DNA of 64,000 nt, from contig JAMPFT010000010.1 of assembly GCA_023664305.1 (NCBI GenBank), positions 21,483 through 85,482 on the forward strand. The letters run 5' to 3'. Positions within the stretch are counted from its first letter, which is position 1. Each line of letters opens with the position of its first letter. The position numbers and the translations under genes were made by a program. A model generated the notes under the pieces. The model was not told the DNA's origin. It saw only the letters and a program-made list of their open reading frames with translations, and did not search any database. Positions 43,494 through 53,258 of the stretch are shown piece by piece. The stretch is from a bacterium (GTDB lineage: Bacteria; Bacillota; Clostridia; Lachnospirales; Lachnospiraceae).

Positions 43494-44849
43494 ATGAAAG
43501 AAGAGGGAATGCTTTTGGAAGATCAGAAAAAGATGGTGTTTGTGTCTAATTATATCAATCATCATCAGATTCCGTTCTGCAATGCCATGTACAGGATTCT
43601 GAGAAGCAGCTTCCTGTTTGTCCAGACGGAACCAATGGAGCGGGAACGGGTGGAAATGGGGTGGAAGGAAGAGACGGAGGTCCCCTATCTGAAGCGCTAT
43701 TATGAGGAGCCGAAGGAATGCCAACGTCTGATCGATACGGCGCGAACCGTTCTGTTCGGCGGATGCGAAGAGGAGAGCTATGTGGAAAGCCGTCTGGAGA
43801 GAAAGCTGCCTGTGATACGCTGTAGTGAGAGGCTTTATAGGACAGGGCAGTGGAAGGCGGTCTCCCCGAGGGGACTGAGAAAGAAATATCACGATCATAC
43901 CAGACACAAAAACGATCCTGTGTATCTGCTGTGCGCGGGAGCCTATGTGGCGTCGGATTTTCATATTGTGAGAGCATACCCCGGAAAAATGTACTGTTGG
44001 GGATATTTCCCGGAGACCAGGCATTATGATTTGGAGACGCTTCTGAACGGAAAGGGCTGGCCGGGAAAAGCAGGAAGCGGAATAGGCGAAACTATATCCG
44101 GGAAAGCAGAAATCGGAATAGACAAAGCTGTGCTCGGGAAAAAGGTGCCGTATCTGCTCTGGGCGGCCCGGATGATAGATTTGAAGCATCCGGAGCTTGC
44201 CATGGAGACTGCCCGGTATCTGAAAGAAAAGGGGCTCGCCTTTCACATGGATATCATCGGCGGCGGAGACAGAATGGAAGGATTGGAAGCCGCCAGAGTG
44301 CGGTACGGACTGGAAGATCAGGTCAGTCTGCCGGGGTCCATGACGCCGGATCAGGTCAGAGAGCATATGGAGAGGGCAGATATCTTTCTGTTTACCAGCG
44401 ACAGACAGGAGGGCTGGGGAGCGGTGGCAAACGAGGCGATGAACAGCGGCTGTGCCCTGATTGCGGATCATATGATCGGCGCGGCGCCTTTCCTGATCCA
44501 AAACGGACGAAACGGGCTGATCTACAGGGACGGAGACAAAGGTCAGCTGTTTGCCCTGACAGAGCGGCTTGTGCGCGACAAAAAGCTTTGCAGAAGGCTG
44601 GGAGAAAATGCGTACCGAACCGTTACAGAAGAATGGAACGCGGAACAGGCGGCCGAAAGACTGGCGTTATTGTGCGCCAGTCTGGGGATTTTGAATGCGG
44701 AAGATCTGGAAATAACCGATGTGGAAGGACAGCTGGGACGTTTTCAGGACAGTCTTCGGGAAGGCACGTTGACCGGTCCCTGCGCTCCCGCAAGAGTCTT
44801 GCAGGAGAGGGGAAGGGCGTCCAGAGAACTGTATACGGCGGAGGAATGA
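43494..44849 (+). CDS. Glycosyltransferase family 4
   Basis: Up to 451 residues; TTG 43515, seven bases after AGAGGG, may be the true start, giving EDQKKMVFVSNYINHHQIPF at the N-terminus. GT-B C-terminal motifs: LLWAARMIDLKHPELAMETA, HMDIIGGGDRMEGLEAARVR, LPGSMTPDQVREHMERADIF and QEGWGAVANEAMNSGCALIA. A low-complexity insert GKAGSGIGETISGKAEIGID (about residues 196-216) separates the halves. C-terminal 60 residues extend beyond the family. Confidence 0.83.
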   Translation: MKEEGMLLEDQKKMVFVSNYINHHQIPFCNAMYRILRSSFLFVQTEPMERERVEMGWKEETEVPYLKRYYEEPKECQRLIDTARTVLFGGCEEESYVESRLERKLPVIRCSERLYRTGQWKAVSPRGLRKKYHDHTRHKNDPVYLLCAGAYVASDFHIVRAYPGKMYCWGYFPETRHYDLETLLNGKGWPGKAGSGIGETISGKAEIGIDKAVLGKKVPYLLWAARMIDLKHPELAMETARYLKEKGLAFHMDIIGGGDRMEGLEAARVRYGLEDQVSLPGSMTPDQVREHMERADIFLFTSDRQEGWGAVANEAMNSGCALIADHMIGAAPFLIQNGRNGLIYRDGDKGQLFALTERLVRDKKLCRRLGENAYRTVTEEWNAEQAAERLALLCASLGILNAEDLEITDVEGQLGRFQDSLREGTLTGPCAPARVLQERGRASRELYTAEE

Positions 44850-44858
44850 AGGCGGAAA

Positions 44859-45929
44859 ATGAAAAGCGGCGAATTGATCAGCATCATTGTACCTGTTTAC
44901 AATACGGAAGGCTATCTGACAAAATGTGTGGATTCCCTTCGGGCGCAGACCTATGCCGATCTGGAGATTATTCTGGTGGACGATGGCTCCACGGACGGAA
45001 GCGGCGCGCTTTGCGACCGCTTTGCGGCAGAGGACAGGCGGATTAAGGTGCTACACAAGGAAAACGGAGGTTCCTCCTCTGCCAGAAACCTGGGGATAGC
45101 CAAGGCAAAGGGACAGTATATCGGGTTTGTAGACAGCGACGATTATGTGGATGCGGATATGTATGAGAAGCTTTATGCCGCCCTGCAAAGCGGTCATGTA
45201 AAAGCGGCGCAGATTGGCAGAGATGAGATTGCTCCTGACGGGAGCGTGATGCCCGATATCTGTATTCCGCCCAAAGAGCAGGAATTTGTACCTCCGGAGA
45301 AGTTTATGGAGGAGCTCCTGATGCATCGGGGAGACTGCTCCTTTTGCACCAAACTGATTCGAACGGACTGTTTTCGGGAGCTGTCGGGGATGGCGCCATC
45401 CCCGGATTCGGCAGAGGATCGTCAAGACGAACAGTCGGCCGCTATTGTGGAATATTTTCCTACGGGAAGGCTCAACGAGGATTTTCATCTGCTGGTGCGC
45501 CTGCTGGGACAGTTGGGAACGGTCGTGTCTCTTCCCGGACATGCCTATCATGTCTTTTACCGTGTGGGAAGCAATTCGCGCAAAGAAAGCAGAGATATTT
45601 TTTCGCGGGTATTTGCCGATTCGGTAGACAACGCGGATATGGCGGCGCGGATTGTGGAAGAGAGGTATCCCGGCCTTAAGGATATAGCTTTTCGCTTCGG
45701 TATTTTTCAGCGGCTGGAATATATGCTTCATATTCCCATCGGTCAGATGACAGGGCAAAACGGAACGTATCGGGAAATTGTCTCCTATCTTCGGAAAAAC
45801 TGGGCAAGATCCATGCGCAATCCGATCCTGACAGGGAAAAACAAAGTATATCACACGTTATTTGCCGTCGCTCCGGCAACGGTCAGACGGCTGCACCGGT
45901 TTTTACGCAGACCGGACGGAGGGCGCTGA
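44859..45929 (+). CDS. Glycosyltransferase family 2
   Basis: 356 residues. The classic start LISIIVPVYNTEGYLTKCVD is followed by IILVDDGSTDGSGALCDRFA, KENGGSSSARNLGIAKAKGQ and YIGFVDSDDYVDADMYEKLY. EDFHLL further on supplies the base. The C-terminal 120 residues are an uncharacterised extension with a basic end (VRRLHRFLRRPDGGR). Likely inverting transferase of the same polysaccharide. Confidence 0.9.
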   Translation: MKSGELISIIVPVYNTEGYLTKCVDSLRAQTYADLEIILVDDGSTDGSGALCDRFAAEDRRIKVLHKENGGSSSARNLGIAKAKGQYIGFVDSDDYVDADMYEKLYAALQSGHVKAAQIGRDEIAPDGSVMPDICIPPKEQEFVPPEKFMEELLMHRGDCSFCTKLIRTDCFRELSGMAPSPDSAEDRQDEQSAAIVEYFPTGRLNEDFHLLVRLLGQLGTVVSLPGHAYHVFYRVGSNSRKESRDIFSRVFADSVDNADMAARIVEERYPGLKDIAFRFGIFQRLEYMLHIPIGQMTGQNGTYREIVSYLRKNWARSMRNPILTGKNKVYHTLFAVAPATVRRLHRFLRRPDGGR

Positions 45930-46004
45930 TTTGGGCGAAGTGACAGAAAGAAGTGTAGAAGGCACATGATCTGCTACAGGTTTCAGAGAATGAAGATTGA
46001 TTTG

Positions 46005-46033
46005 ATGACATATTGCAGAGCTTATGATATAAT
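46005..46033 (+). promoter_or_regulatory. Promoter of dehydratase gene
   Basis: ATGACA (46005-46010), 17-bp spacer, extended -10 TGATATAAT (TATAAT 46028-46033). About 90 bases before the TTG start at 46123. Confidence 0.5.
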
Positions 46034-46122
46034 AATCTTATTCAGGGCAGGAAACCGGCCGAATGGTCATTGCTGCAAAAGATGGAATCGCCGGTATGGC
46101 GGAGAGGTAAGAGGAATCTATT

Positions 46123-47985
46123 TTGAGTAAAGAGAGAAGGCTGCTTAGTATACCGGCCAGTCGAATAATGGTATTAGTTTTGCTGGACGTGATGAGTATC
46201 CTCATCGCGTCCTTTGTGCCCCTGTATTTTCGGTTCGACTTTAAATTTAAGGACATCATGCCTGTATTTCTGGAGAGAATGGGACATATCCTGATCCCGA
46301 ATGTTGTGATTACGCTTGCGTTCTATGTGGTCTGGAGGCTGTACAAAAGCGTCTGGCGCTATGCCAGCGCAAACGAACTGATCAACATTGCCTTCGCCGA
46401 TATCTGCGCGACGGCGGTGCAAATGATTTACTGCCGCCTCACAGGCAACCTGATGCCCAGAAGTTACCCGGTGATTTACTGTTTTTCCCTTATGCTGATG
46501 ACCTGCGGCGTTCGCTTCAGCTACCGTATTCTTCGGATTTTCAATAACAAAAGAACCAGCCTTGCCGATAAGGAAGGCCGCGTCAACGTCATGGTGATCG
46601 GCGCCGGAGAGGCCGGGAATATGATCTTAAAGGAGATCGAGAGCAGCAGATATCTGAACCTTTCCGCCAAATGCGTCATTGACGACCAGCCCGGCTGCCA
46701 CGGGAAATTCCTGCGCGGCGTGCCTATTGTAGGAGGCAGGGATAAAATACTGGAAGCCGCAAAGCAATACGGTATCGATGAGATTATTTTTGCCATTCCA
46801 TCCGCGGGGGTGAAGACGAGAAAGGAAATACTGGATATCTGTAAGGAATCCGGCTGTAAGATGAGAAGCCTTCCGGGCGTTTATCAGCTGATTAACGGGG
46901 AGGTATCGGTAGCCAAGCTGCGGGAGGTGGAGATTGAGGATCTTTTAGGGAGAGAGCCTATACAGATTAATGTGGAGGAAGTCCTGCAATCTGTCAGCGG
47001 GAAGGTAATCATGGTTACAGGCGGCGGGGGATCCATCGGAAGCGAGCTTTGCAGGCAGATTGCGTCCCACAATCCCGCGCAGCTGATTATCCTGGATATC
47101 TACGAAAACAATGCTTACGATATCCAGCAGGAGCTGCAGCGCAAATATCCGAAGCTTAATCTGACGGTATTGATCGCTTCCGTGCGCAATACCAACAGGA
47201 TGAACGGTATTTTTGAAAAATACCGCCCTCAGATTGTTTATCATGCTGCGGCTCACAAGCATGTGCCGCTCATGGAAGACAGCCCGAACGAGGCCGTGAA
47301 AAACAATGTGATGGGAACCTATAAAACCGCGTGGGCGGCAGACAAATACGGCGCGGAGAAATTTGTTTTGATTTCTACGGATAAGGCGGTAAACCCTACC
47401 AATGTCATGGGAGCCTCCAAGCGGATCTGTGAGATGATCATCCAGATGATGAACCAGCGATCGAAAACCAATTTTGTGGCGGTGCGGTTTGGAAACGTAC
47501 TGGGCAGCAACGGAAGCGTGATACCGCTGTTTAAGCAGCAGATTGCCGAGGGCGGCCCCGTGACGGTAACGGATCCGGAGATTATCCGCTATTTTATGAC
47601 GATACCGGAGGCGGTGTCCTTAGTGCTTCAGGCAGGGGCTTACGCGAAGGGCGGGGAGATTTTCGTTCTGGATATGGGGGAGCCGGTAAAAATATTGGAT
47701 CTTGCAGTGAATTTGATCAAGCTTTCCGGATACAGGCCCGGCGAGGACATTGAAATTAAGTTTACGGGACTCCGCCCGGGCGAAAAAATGTACGAGGAGC
47801 TTCTGATGGATGACGAGGGACTGAAGAAAACGGCTAACAAGATGATCTTTATTGGAAAGCCCATAGAGTTTGAAACGGAGAAGTTTGAGAAGCAGCTCGC
47901 CGGACTGATTGCTGACGCCAAAAAGGAAACCGACAATATCCGCAGGGACATCAGGGAGATCGTGGAGACGTATCAGTATGAGTGA
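46123..47985 (+). CDS. Membrane nucleotide-sugar dehydratase, FlaA1/CapD/PglF type
   Basis: 620 residues from TTG 46123 with AGAGGAA upstream. Four N-terminal membrane helices, a CoA-binding-like Rossmann domain (NVMVIGAGEAGNMILKEIES), then a short-chain dehydrogenase domain: VMVTGGGGSIGSELCRQIAS, STDKAVNPTNVMGASKR, where Met replaces the usual catalytic Tyr, as in known 4,6-dehydratases, and VRFGNVLGSNGSVIPLFKQQ. Probably converts UDP-GlcNAc to a 4-keto-6-deoxy sugar, first step to bacillosamine or QuiNAc/FucNAc-type sugars. Confidence 0.92.
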   Translation: MSKERRLLSIPASRIMVLVLLDVMSILIASFVPLYFRFDFKFKDIMPVFLERMGHILIPNVVITLAFYVVWRLYKSVWRYASANELINIAFADICATAVQMIYCRLTGNLMPRSYPVIYCFSLMLMTCGVRFSYRILRIFNNKRTSLADKEGRVNVMVIGAGEAGNMILKEIESSRYLNLSAKCVIDDQPGCHGKFLRGVPIVGGRDKILEAAKQYGIDEIIFAIPSAGVKTRKEILDICKESGCKMRSLPGVYQLINGEVSVAKLREVEIEDLLGREPIQINVEEVLQSVSGKVIMVTGGGGSIGSELCRQIASHNPAQLIILDIYENNAYDIQQELQRKYPKLNLTVLIASVRNTNRMNGIFEKYRPQIVYHAAAHKHVPLMEDSPNEAVKNNVMGTYKTAWAADKYGAEKFVLISTDKAVNPTNVMGASKRICEMIIQMMNQRSKTNFVAVRFGNVLGSNGSVIPLFKQQIAEGGPVTVTDPEIIRYFMTIPEAVSLVLQAGAYAKGGEIFVLDMGEPVKILDLAVNLIKLSGYRPGEDIEIKFTGLRPGEKMYEELLMDDEGLKKTANKMIFIGKPIEFETEKFEKQLAGLIADAKKETDNIRRDIREIVETYQYE

Positions 47986-48071
47986 CGGGCATGGGAAAGC
48001 CGGTATACCGCGCGATGCGGAAAGCGGGAAAGAGCGACCGGCAGGCCTGCTATGCAGTTTGGGGAGGAAGC

Positions 48072-48728
48072 ATGTATAAGACAGTAAAACGTATCATAGA
48101 CTGTATTCTCGCATTGCTGGGACTGATTCTCCTGTCGCCCCTGTTTGCCGGCCTGATGCTCGCGATCAAGGCGGATTCGCCGGGGCCGGTTTTTTTTAAG
48201 CAAAAGAGAGTCGGTATTCACAAAACTTATTTTCCTATTTTAAAATTCCGAACCATGCGGATCGATACGCCGAAGGACACACCGACCCATCTGTTGGAAA
48301 ATCCGGAACAGTACATCACAAAGGTCGGCAGGTTTCTTCGTCGGACAAGCCTGGACGAGCTGCCGCAGATCCTTAATATCCTGAAGGGAGACATGGCTGT
48401 GGTAGGGCCGCGCCCCGCGCTTTGGAATCAGTATGATCTGATCGCCGAAAGAGACCGATACGGAGCCAACGATATCCTTCCCGGGCTGACGGGCTGGGCA
48501 CAGATCAACGGCAGAGATGAGCTCCCAATCGATGTAAAGGCCAGACTGGACGGAGAATATGTAAAGATGATGAGCCTGAAAACGGATCTGAAGTGCATTT
48601 TGGGTACAGTGAAGTCCGTGGCAAAACAGGAGGGAGTCGTAGAGGGCGGCACCGGAGCGCTGGGAAAAACGGCGGAGCCGGGGAAGGCCGAAAAACCGGG
48701 GAAGGACGGAGAAAAGGAGAAACCGTGA
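48072..48728 (+). CDS. Short sugar-phosphate transferase (PglC/EpsL-like)
   Basis: 218 residues from ATG 48072, GGGGAGG just before. Only one membrane helix (DCILALLGLILLSPLFAGLM) precedes the catalytic domain: GPVFFKQKRVGIHKTYFPIL, KFRTMRIDTPKD, TSLDELPQILNILKGDMAVV, GPRPALWNQ. Typical of monotopic phosphoglycosyltransferases such as PglC, which use UDP-diNAcBac; the dehydratase just upstream fits that. C-terminal low-complexity tail EKPGKDGEKEKP. Confidence 0.9.
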   Translation: MYKTVKRIIDCILALLGLILLSPLFAGLMLAIKADSPGPVFFKQKRVGIHKTYFPILKFRTMRIDTPKDTPTHLLENPEQYITKVGRFLRRTSLDELPQILNILKGDMAVVGPRPALWNQYDLIAERDRYGANDILPGLTGWAQINGRDELPIDVKARLDGEYVKMMSLKTDLKCILGTVKSVAKQEGVVEGGTGALGKTAEPGKAEKPGKDGEKEKP

Positions 48729-48853
48729 AGCCGGAAGAGATCAGAGAGACGGGAGAACTGTGAGGCCGGGAAAAAGAGAGACAGAAGGAGCTGTGAGGAA
48801 TAGACTCGAAGCAGACAAAAAAGGATTTTGGGGCGGGAAAAGGAATCGTAAGT

Positions 48854-49738
48854 ATGAAAAAGGTTTTGATCACCGGAGCCGACAGCTATATCGGCACCAG
48901 CTTTGAAAACTGGATCAGAGAAAACGGGAGCGATATTGAGACCGAGACGGTAGATATGAAAAGCAGTTCCTGGAGACAAAAAAATTTCGGCAGATATGAC
49001 ACGGTTTTTCATGTGGCGGGGATTGCTCACGCGGATGTGGGCAAAGTCACAGAGGAGCAGAGGCAGCTTTACTACCGGGTCAATGCTCAGCTTACGGCGG
49101 AGTGCGCACAGAAGGCAAAGCTGGAGGGCGTAAAGCAGTTTATCTTTATGAGCAGCATGATCGTTTACGGGGAGAGCGGCAGAATCGGGGAGCAAAAGGT
49201 GATTACGGCGAATACGCCCGCCGAGCCGTCTAATTTTTATGGGGACAGCAAGAGGAAAGCGGAGGATGTGCTCTTGAAGCTGGACGACGACAGCTTCCGG
49301 GTAGTCATCTTAAGGCCCCCTATGATATACGGCAAAGGCTCTAAGGGAAACTATCCGACACTGGCAAGGCTGGCGGTAAAGCTGCCTTTTTTCCCGAAGG
49401 AAAAGAACAGCAGAAGCATGTTATACATCGGAAACCTCTGCAGATTTGTGGAGCTTATGATCAAAAATGACGAGAGAGGTATATTTTTTCCCCAGAACAG
49501 AGATTATGTGTGTACCGCAGAGCTGGCGGCGGCCATCGCGGCGGAACACGGGAAAAAGCTGCGCCTGACCCGCCTGTTTCATCCGGCGCTTCTGCTTTTG
49601 GGAAAGCTTGGAGGAAAGCCGGGAGGCACGGTCAATAAAGCCTTTGGGAATATGGTCTATGAACAGAAGATGAGCGAATACAGGGAAGAATACCGGATGT
49701 ACGGCTTAAAAGAATCCGTGCATCTGACGGAGAACTGA
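48854..49738 (+). CDS. NAD-dependent epimerase/dehydratase
   Basis: 294 residues, AAAGGAA upstream. Rossmann dinucleotide site VLITGADSYIGTSFENW, then VFHVAGIAHADVG, FIFMSSMIVYG and the catalytic YGDSK (Y-x3-K, in NFYGDSKRKAEDVL). Extended SDR. Likely reduces or epimerises the keto sugar made by the dehydratase, or makes UDP-sugars for neighbouring transferases; substrate not decidable. Confidence 0.88.
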   Translation: MKKVLITGADSYIGTSFENWIRENGSDIETETVDMKSSSWRQKNFGRYDTVFHVAGIAHADVGKVTEEQRQLYYRVNAQLTAECAQKAKLEGVKQFIFMSSMIVYGESGRIGEQKVITANTPAEPSNFYGDSKRKAEDVLLKLDDDSFRVVILRPPMIYGKGSKGNYPTLARLAVKLPFFPKEKNSRSMLYIGNLCRFVELMIKNDERGIFFPQNRDYVCTAELAAAIAAEHGKKLRLTRLFHPALLLLGKLGGKPGGTVNKAFGNMVYEQKMSEYREEYRMYGLKESVHLTEN

Positions 49739-49739
49739 G

Positions 49740-50483
49740 ATGCCGGAAAAAGTAAGTATCATAACCGTAACCTACAACAGTAAAGCAACGCTGGGAGTGA
49801 CGGTGGAGTCTGTGCTGCGCCAGACCTTTTCCAGAATAGAATACCTGATTATCGACGGCGCGTCCGAGGACGGAACCGCGGAACTGGCGGAAAGCTACCG
49901 GAGACGCATGGAGGAAAAGGGAATCAGCTTCCGTATTGTCTCAGAGAAGGACGAAGGAATTTATGATGCCATGAACAAGGGGATACGTCTTGCCACAGGA
50001 GGCATCATCGGAATTATAAACAGCAGCGACTGGTACGAGCCGGACGCCGTGGAGACGGCAGAAAGGGAATTTCGGAATAATCGCTGTGACCTGATGTTTG
50101 CCAACATCCGTATCCATAAAGCCGACGGCGCAAGCTTTGTCAAAAAGGCGAGACTGCGCCGGTTCCAGACCTCCAGAGACTGGAATCATCCCACCATGTT
50201 TGTGAGGGCGGATGTTTACAAAAGTCATCCCTTCCGCTGCAAGGGGATCCATGATGACTACGGCTGTTATCTGCAGCTGAAAAAGGAAGGGTTTCGGGTC
50301 GCAGCCGTAGACAAGATTCTGGCTAACTTTCGGATGGGCGGGATCAGCAACCGCAAAAGCCTGAAGGAGGCAGTGCGGAGGATCAGGGATCGGTATCGCT
50401 GGTGCTATCGGGTGAACGGGTACAGCAGGTGGTATCTGGCGGAATGTGTTGCGATTGAAGCGGTGAAAATGTTGCTGGGATAG
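49740..50483 (+). CDS. Glycosyltransferase family 2
   Basis: 247 residues, starting right after the preceding stop, with a weak ribosome site. VSIITVTYNSKATLGVTVES, YLIIDGASEDGTAELAE, SEKDEGIYDAMNKGIRLATG and GIIGIINSSDWYEPDAVETA, where SSD replaces the usual DxD as in the WcaA/PGL subgroup. The C-terminus is helical. Compact inverting enzyme of the same locus. Confidence 0.88.
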   Translation: MPEKVSIITVTYNSKATLGVTVESVLRQTFSRIEYLIIDGASEDGTAELAESYRRRMEEKGISFRIVSEKDEGIYDAMNKGIRLATGGIIGIINSSDWYEPDAVETAEREFRNNRCDLMFANIRIHKADGASFVKKARLRRFQTSRDWNHPTMFVRADVYKSHPFRCKGIHDDYGCYLQLKKEGFRVAAVDKILANFRMGGISNRKSLKEAVRRIRDRYRWCYRVNGYSRWYLAECVAIEAVKMLLG

Positions 50484-50550
50484 GGGTTTGGGCATGTACA
50501 AAGGGGTATAAGTTTGAAAATAAATTTTCAAATTTTGATTGGTATGCGCA

Positions 50551-50575
50551 AAGAGGGGTGTTTGCACACCCTCTT
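50551..50575 (+). repeat. Hairpin related to the one at 31-54
   Basis: AAGAGGGGTGT-TTGC-ACACCCTCTT with flanking GCGCAAA. A second imperfect dyad TTTGAAAAT-AA-ATTTTCAAA lies at about 50513-50532, and GTATAA(G/C)T(T/A)TGAAAAT occurs twice (near 50507 and 50591), once as the start of the next gene. Confidence 0.5.
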
Positions 50576-50598
50576 ATGGGGCGCAAAGGGGTATAACT

Positions 50599-51699
50599 AT
50601 GAAAATTGGCATTGATCTGCTGTGGGTTCGCCCAGGCATTTGTGGCGGCACGGAATCTTATATCAGAAACCTGATGAAGGGGTTTGGAAAATATGATAAG
50701 TCGAATGAGTACTTACTTTTTGTGTCTATGGATAACTGTGAAAGTTTTTTGATATATGAACAGTATCAAAATATGAAATGCCGGGTGATGCCGGTGTATT
50801 CTTCCAGTCAGCCCCGACGCATTCTGTGGGAAAATCTTCATCTGGATAAGGCTGCGAAAAAACAGAAGGTGGATGTTATGTTTATCCCTGTGTACAGCAT
50901 GCCACTGACGTACGGAAGCAGGATACCGTATGTCAGTGTAATTCATGATCTACAGGCACTCCATTATCCGCAATACTTCTCTGCGGTCAGAAAGATGTTT
51001 CTCAGATACATGTGGAAACATGCCTGTAAGGCTTCTTCCCGGGTGATTACTATATCGGAATATTGTAAAAAAGATCTGGCAGAGCATTATCCGGCGGTAA
51101 AACAAAAATGCACTGTAATTTACAATCCTGTAGAGACAAAAGTCTCTGATCTGTCTGCGGCCGCTCTAAAAGAAAAATACGGTATTTCAAAGGATAAATA
51201 TTATTATTGCGTCAGTTCCATGCTTCCGCACAAGAATCTGGACACATTACTCAAGGTGATTTCATTGAGAAAGCAAAAAGGCGATATCTGTCCCCTGGTT
51301 TTAAGCGGAGTTGGAGGAGATACGGAGACGTTTGACAGAGCGGTGAAGGAGCAGGGAATCAGTGAGATGGTGATTAATACAGGCTTTGTCTCCGATCAGG
51401 AGAGGGACTGCCTTTATGAGAATTGCAGGCTGTTTCTGTTTCCCAGCGTGTTTGAGGGGTTCGGAATGCCGCCTATCGAAGCGATGCGCAGGGGAAAACG
51501 CGTCGTTATGACAAGAGAAAGCTGTCTGGAAGAGATAACGCAGGGGAAGGCTGTTTATGTAGATAACCCTTATGATATTGAGGAATGGTCAGAGAAAATA
51601 GACAGTACACTGGGACTTCCCTGTGAGGCGGTGGCGTTTGAAGAGTACAGTCTGCGGAAGGTAGTGGAAAAATATGTGAAGGTAATACAAAATCCGTAG
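50599..51699 (+). CDS. Glycosyltransferase family 4
   Basis: 366 residues from ATG 50599 with AAAGGGG at 50585-50591. MKIGIDLLWVRPGICGGTES, then acceptor-side IPYVSVIHDLQALHYPQYFS, SRVITISEYCKKDLAEHYPA, and donor-side YYYCVSSMLPHKNLDTLLKV, FLFPSVFEGFGMPPIEAMRR. GT-B retaining mannosyl/galactosyl-type transferase. From here to 59674 the DNA is AT-richer than in the preceding genes. Confidence 0.92.
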   Translation: MKIGIDLLWVRPGICGGTESYIRNLMKGFGKYDKSNEYLLFVSMDNCESFLIYEQYQNMKCRVMPVYSSSQPRRILWENLHLDKAAKKQKVDVMFIPVYSMPLTYGSRIPYVSVIHDLQALHYPQYFSAVRKMFLRYMWKHACKASSRVITISEYCKKDLAEHYPAVKQKCTVIYNPVETKVSDLSAAALKEKYGISKDKYYYCVSSMLPHKNLDTLLKVISLRKQKGDICPLVLSGVGGDTETFDRAVKEQGISEMVINTGFVSDQERDCLYENCRLFLFPSVFEGFGMPPIEAMRRGKRVVMTRESCLEEITQGKAVYVDNPYDIEEWSEKIDSTLGLPCEAVAFEEYSLRKVVEKYVKVIQNP

Positions 51700-51725
51700 G
51701 GGTGGCGGATGATTAGGAGAGTGGA

Positions 51726-53243
51726 ATGAAGAGAACCCGGAAAACTTTTATCAATGTAGTCACATCCGCAGTTACATATGCAGCGAATTTAGTTACGGCT
51801 TTTGTGGTTCAACGGGTGCTGGTAGAGACCATGGGGACGGACTATAACGGTATAAATGGGCTGTTTGGAAGCATTATTTCTATGATGTCCCTTGCCGATT
51901 TGGGAATAGGAACAGCGATTATTTATCATATGTATCGTCCCATGGCCGAGAAAAATGAGCGACAGATCAATTCCCTGATGCGTTTTTACAGAAGATGCTA
52001 TGTAGTGATCTCCGGGATTGTGCTTTTGCTTGGCGTCGTGGTAGCTCTTTTTATCCCGCTTCTTGTGGGCAATGTGGAAATAAAGGACAGTATCTATTTG
52101 ATTTATGCGCTTTTTTTGTTGGATTGCCTGTGTTCCTATTTTCTTGCATATAAAAAATCATTACTCTATGCGGACTTGATGAATTATGTGCCTGATACAA
52201 TTTATTTCCTGACATATATTGTGCAGAATGTATTACAGGTCTATGTATTGCTTGCTTTTCAGAATTTTATTCTTTTTTTAGTTGTAAAAACGCTGGGAAA
52301 ATGTGTTCCGAATTTGTTTATTTCTCTATATATCAGAAAAAAGTATCCTTTTACAGCGGAAAAAAACGTCGCGCCTGTAGACCGGGAAATCAAGGAAGAT
52401 ATCATCACAAAAGTGAAAGGCCTGTTATGCCATAAATTAGGTAAGATAATTATTACCGGCAGTGACAGCATTGTGATTACCGGGATATTGGGTATAAAGG
52501 TTATGAGTTTATATACTAATTATCGTCTTGTCATCGCGGGAATAACGGCGCTGCTGAACAGGATGTTTGAGACATTGACAAACAGCGTCGGAAATTTTTT
52601 GCTGGCAAGCGACAGGCAGCGGAGGCTTGATGTTTACAAGAAAATAGATTTTTTGAACTTCTGGTGTTTTGGATGTGTGGCGGCAGGCATGTACGCGGTT
52701 CTTCAGCCGCTGGTTACATTGTGGCTGGGAGAGGATTTTTTGTTTAGTAAACCGGTAGTATTTGTACTGGTGGTAAATTTTTATCTGGAAGGGATGAGGG
52801 CTTCCGTAAATACTTTTAAGGAAGCAGCAGGCATCTTTCATGAGGATAGAAGGATCCCCTTGACAGAAGCGTTCATAAATTTGATTTCGTCTGTTATACT
52901 GGCGAAACTGTTAGGGGTTGCCGGAGTGTTCCTTGGGACGATCCTGAGTACGGCGGCAGCGTATCTGTACAGTTATCCAAAGTATGTGTGTAAACCGCTT
53001 TTTAACATGTCATACCGACAGTATGTCGGCATGACGGCCAGACATCTGACAGTTTTTTTGTTAATATTGGGTGTGACGGAATACTGCATCAGGGGGATGG
53101 AAAACTGGAACCTTTGGCTCCGCATGTTCCTGTCAGGTACGGCAGCGGTGATAATCTTTCATGTTTTTTTCCTGTTGTTATACGGAAAAAGCAGAGAACT
53201 GCAATATTATGTCAACCTGGTGAAGGGAAAAATATGGTCATAG
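51726..53243 (+). CDS. Polysaccharide flippase, Wzx-like
   Basis: 505 residues, AGGAG before ATG 51726. About 12-14 membrane helices (for example VVTSAVTYAANLVTAFVVQR, VVISGIVLLLGVVVALFIPL) and no signal peptide. The MOP-superfamily pattern has basic loops (MKRTRKTF, SLYIRKKYP) between helix pairs and GIGTAIIYHMYRPMAEKN near helix 3. Exports lipid-linked repeat units across the membrane. Adjacent to the Wzy-like gene. Confidence 0.88.
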   Translation: MKRTRKTFINVVTSAVTYAANLVTAFVVQRVLVETMGTDYNGINGLFGSIISMMSLADLGIGTAIIYHMYRPMAEKNERQINSLMRFYRRCYVVISGIVLLLGVVVALFIPLLVGNVEIKDSIYLIYALFLLDCLCSYFLAYKKSLLYADLMNYVPDTIYFLTYIVQNVLQVYVLLAFQNFILFLVVKTLGKCVPNLFISLYIRKKYPFTAEKNVAPVDREIKEDIITKVKGLLCHKLGKIIITGSDSIVITGILGIKVMSLYTNYRLVIAGITALLNRMFETLTNSVGNFLLASDRQRRLDVYKKIDFLNFWCFGCVAAGMYAVLQPLVTLWLGEDFLFSKPVVFVLVVNFYLEGMRASVNTFKEAAGIFHEDRRIPLTEAFINLISSVILAKLLGVAGVFLGTILSTAAAYLYSYPKYVCKPLFNMSYRQYVGMTARHLTVFLLILGVTEYCIRGMENWNLWLRMFLSGTAAVIIFHVFFLLLYGKSRELQYYVNLVKGKIWS

Positions 53244-53258
53244 CAGGAGGAAAAAAAT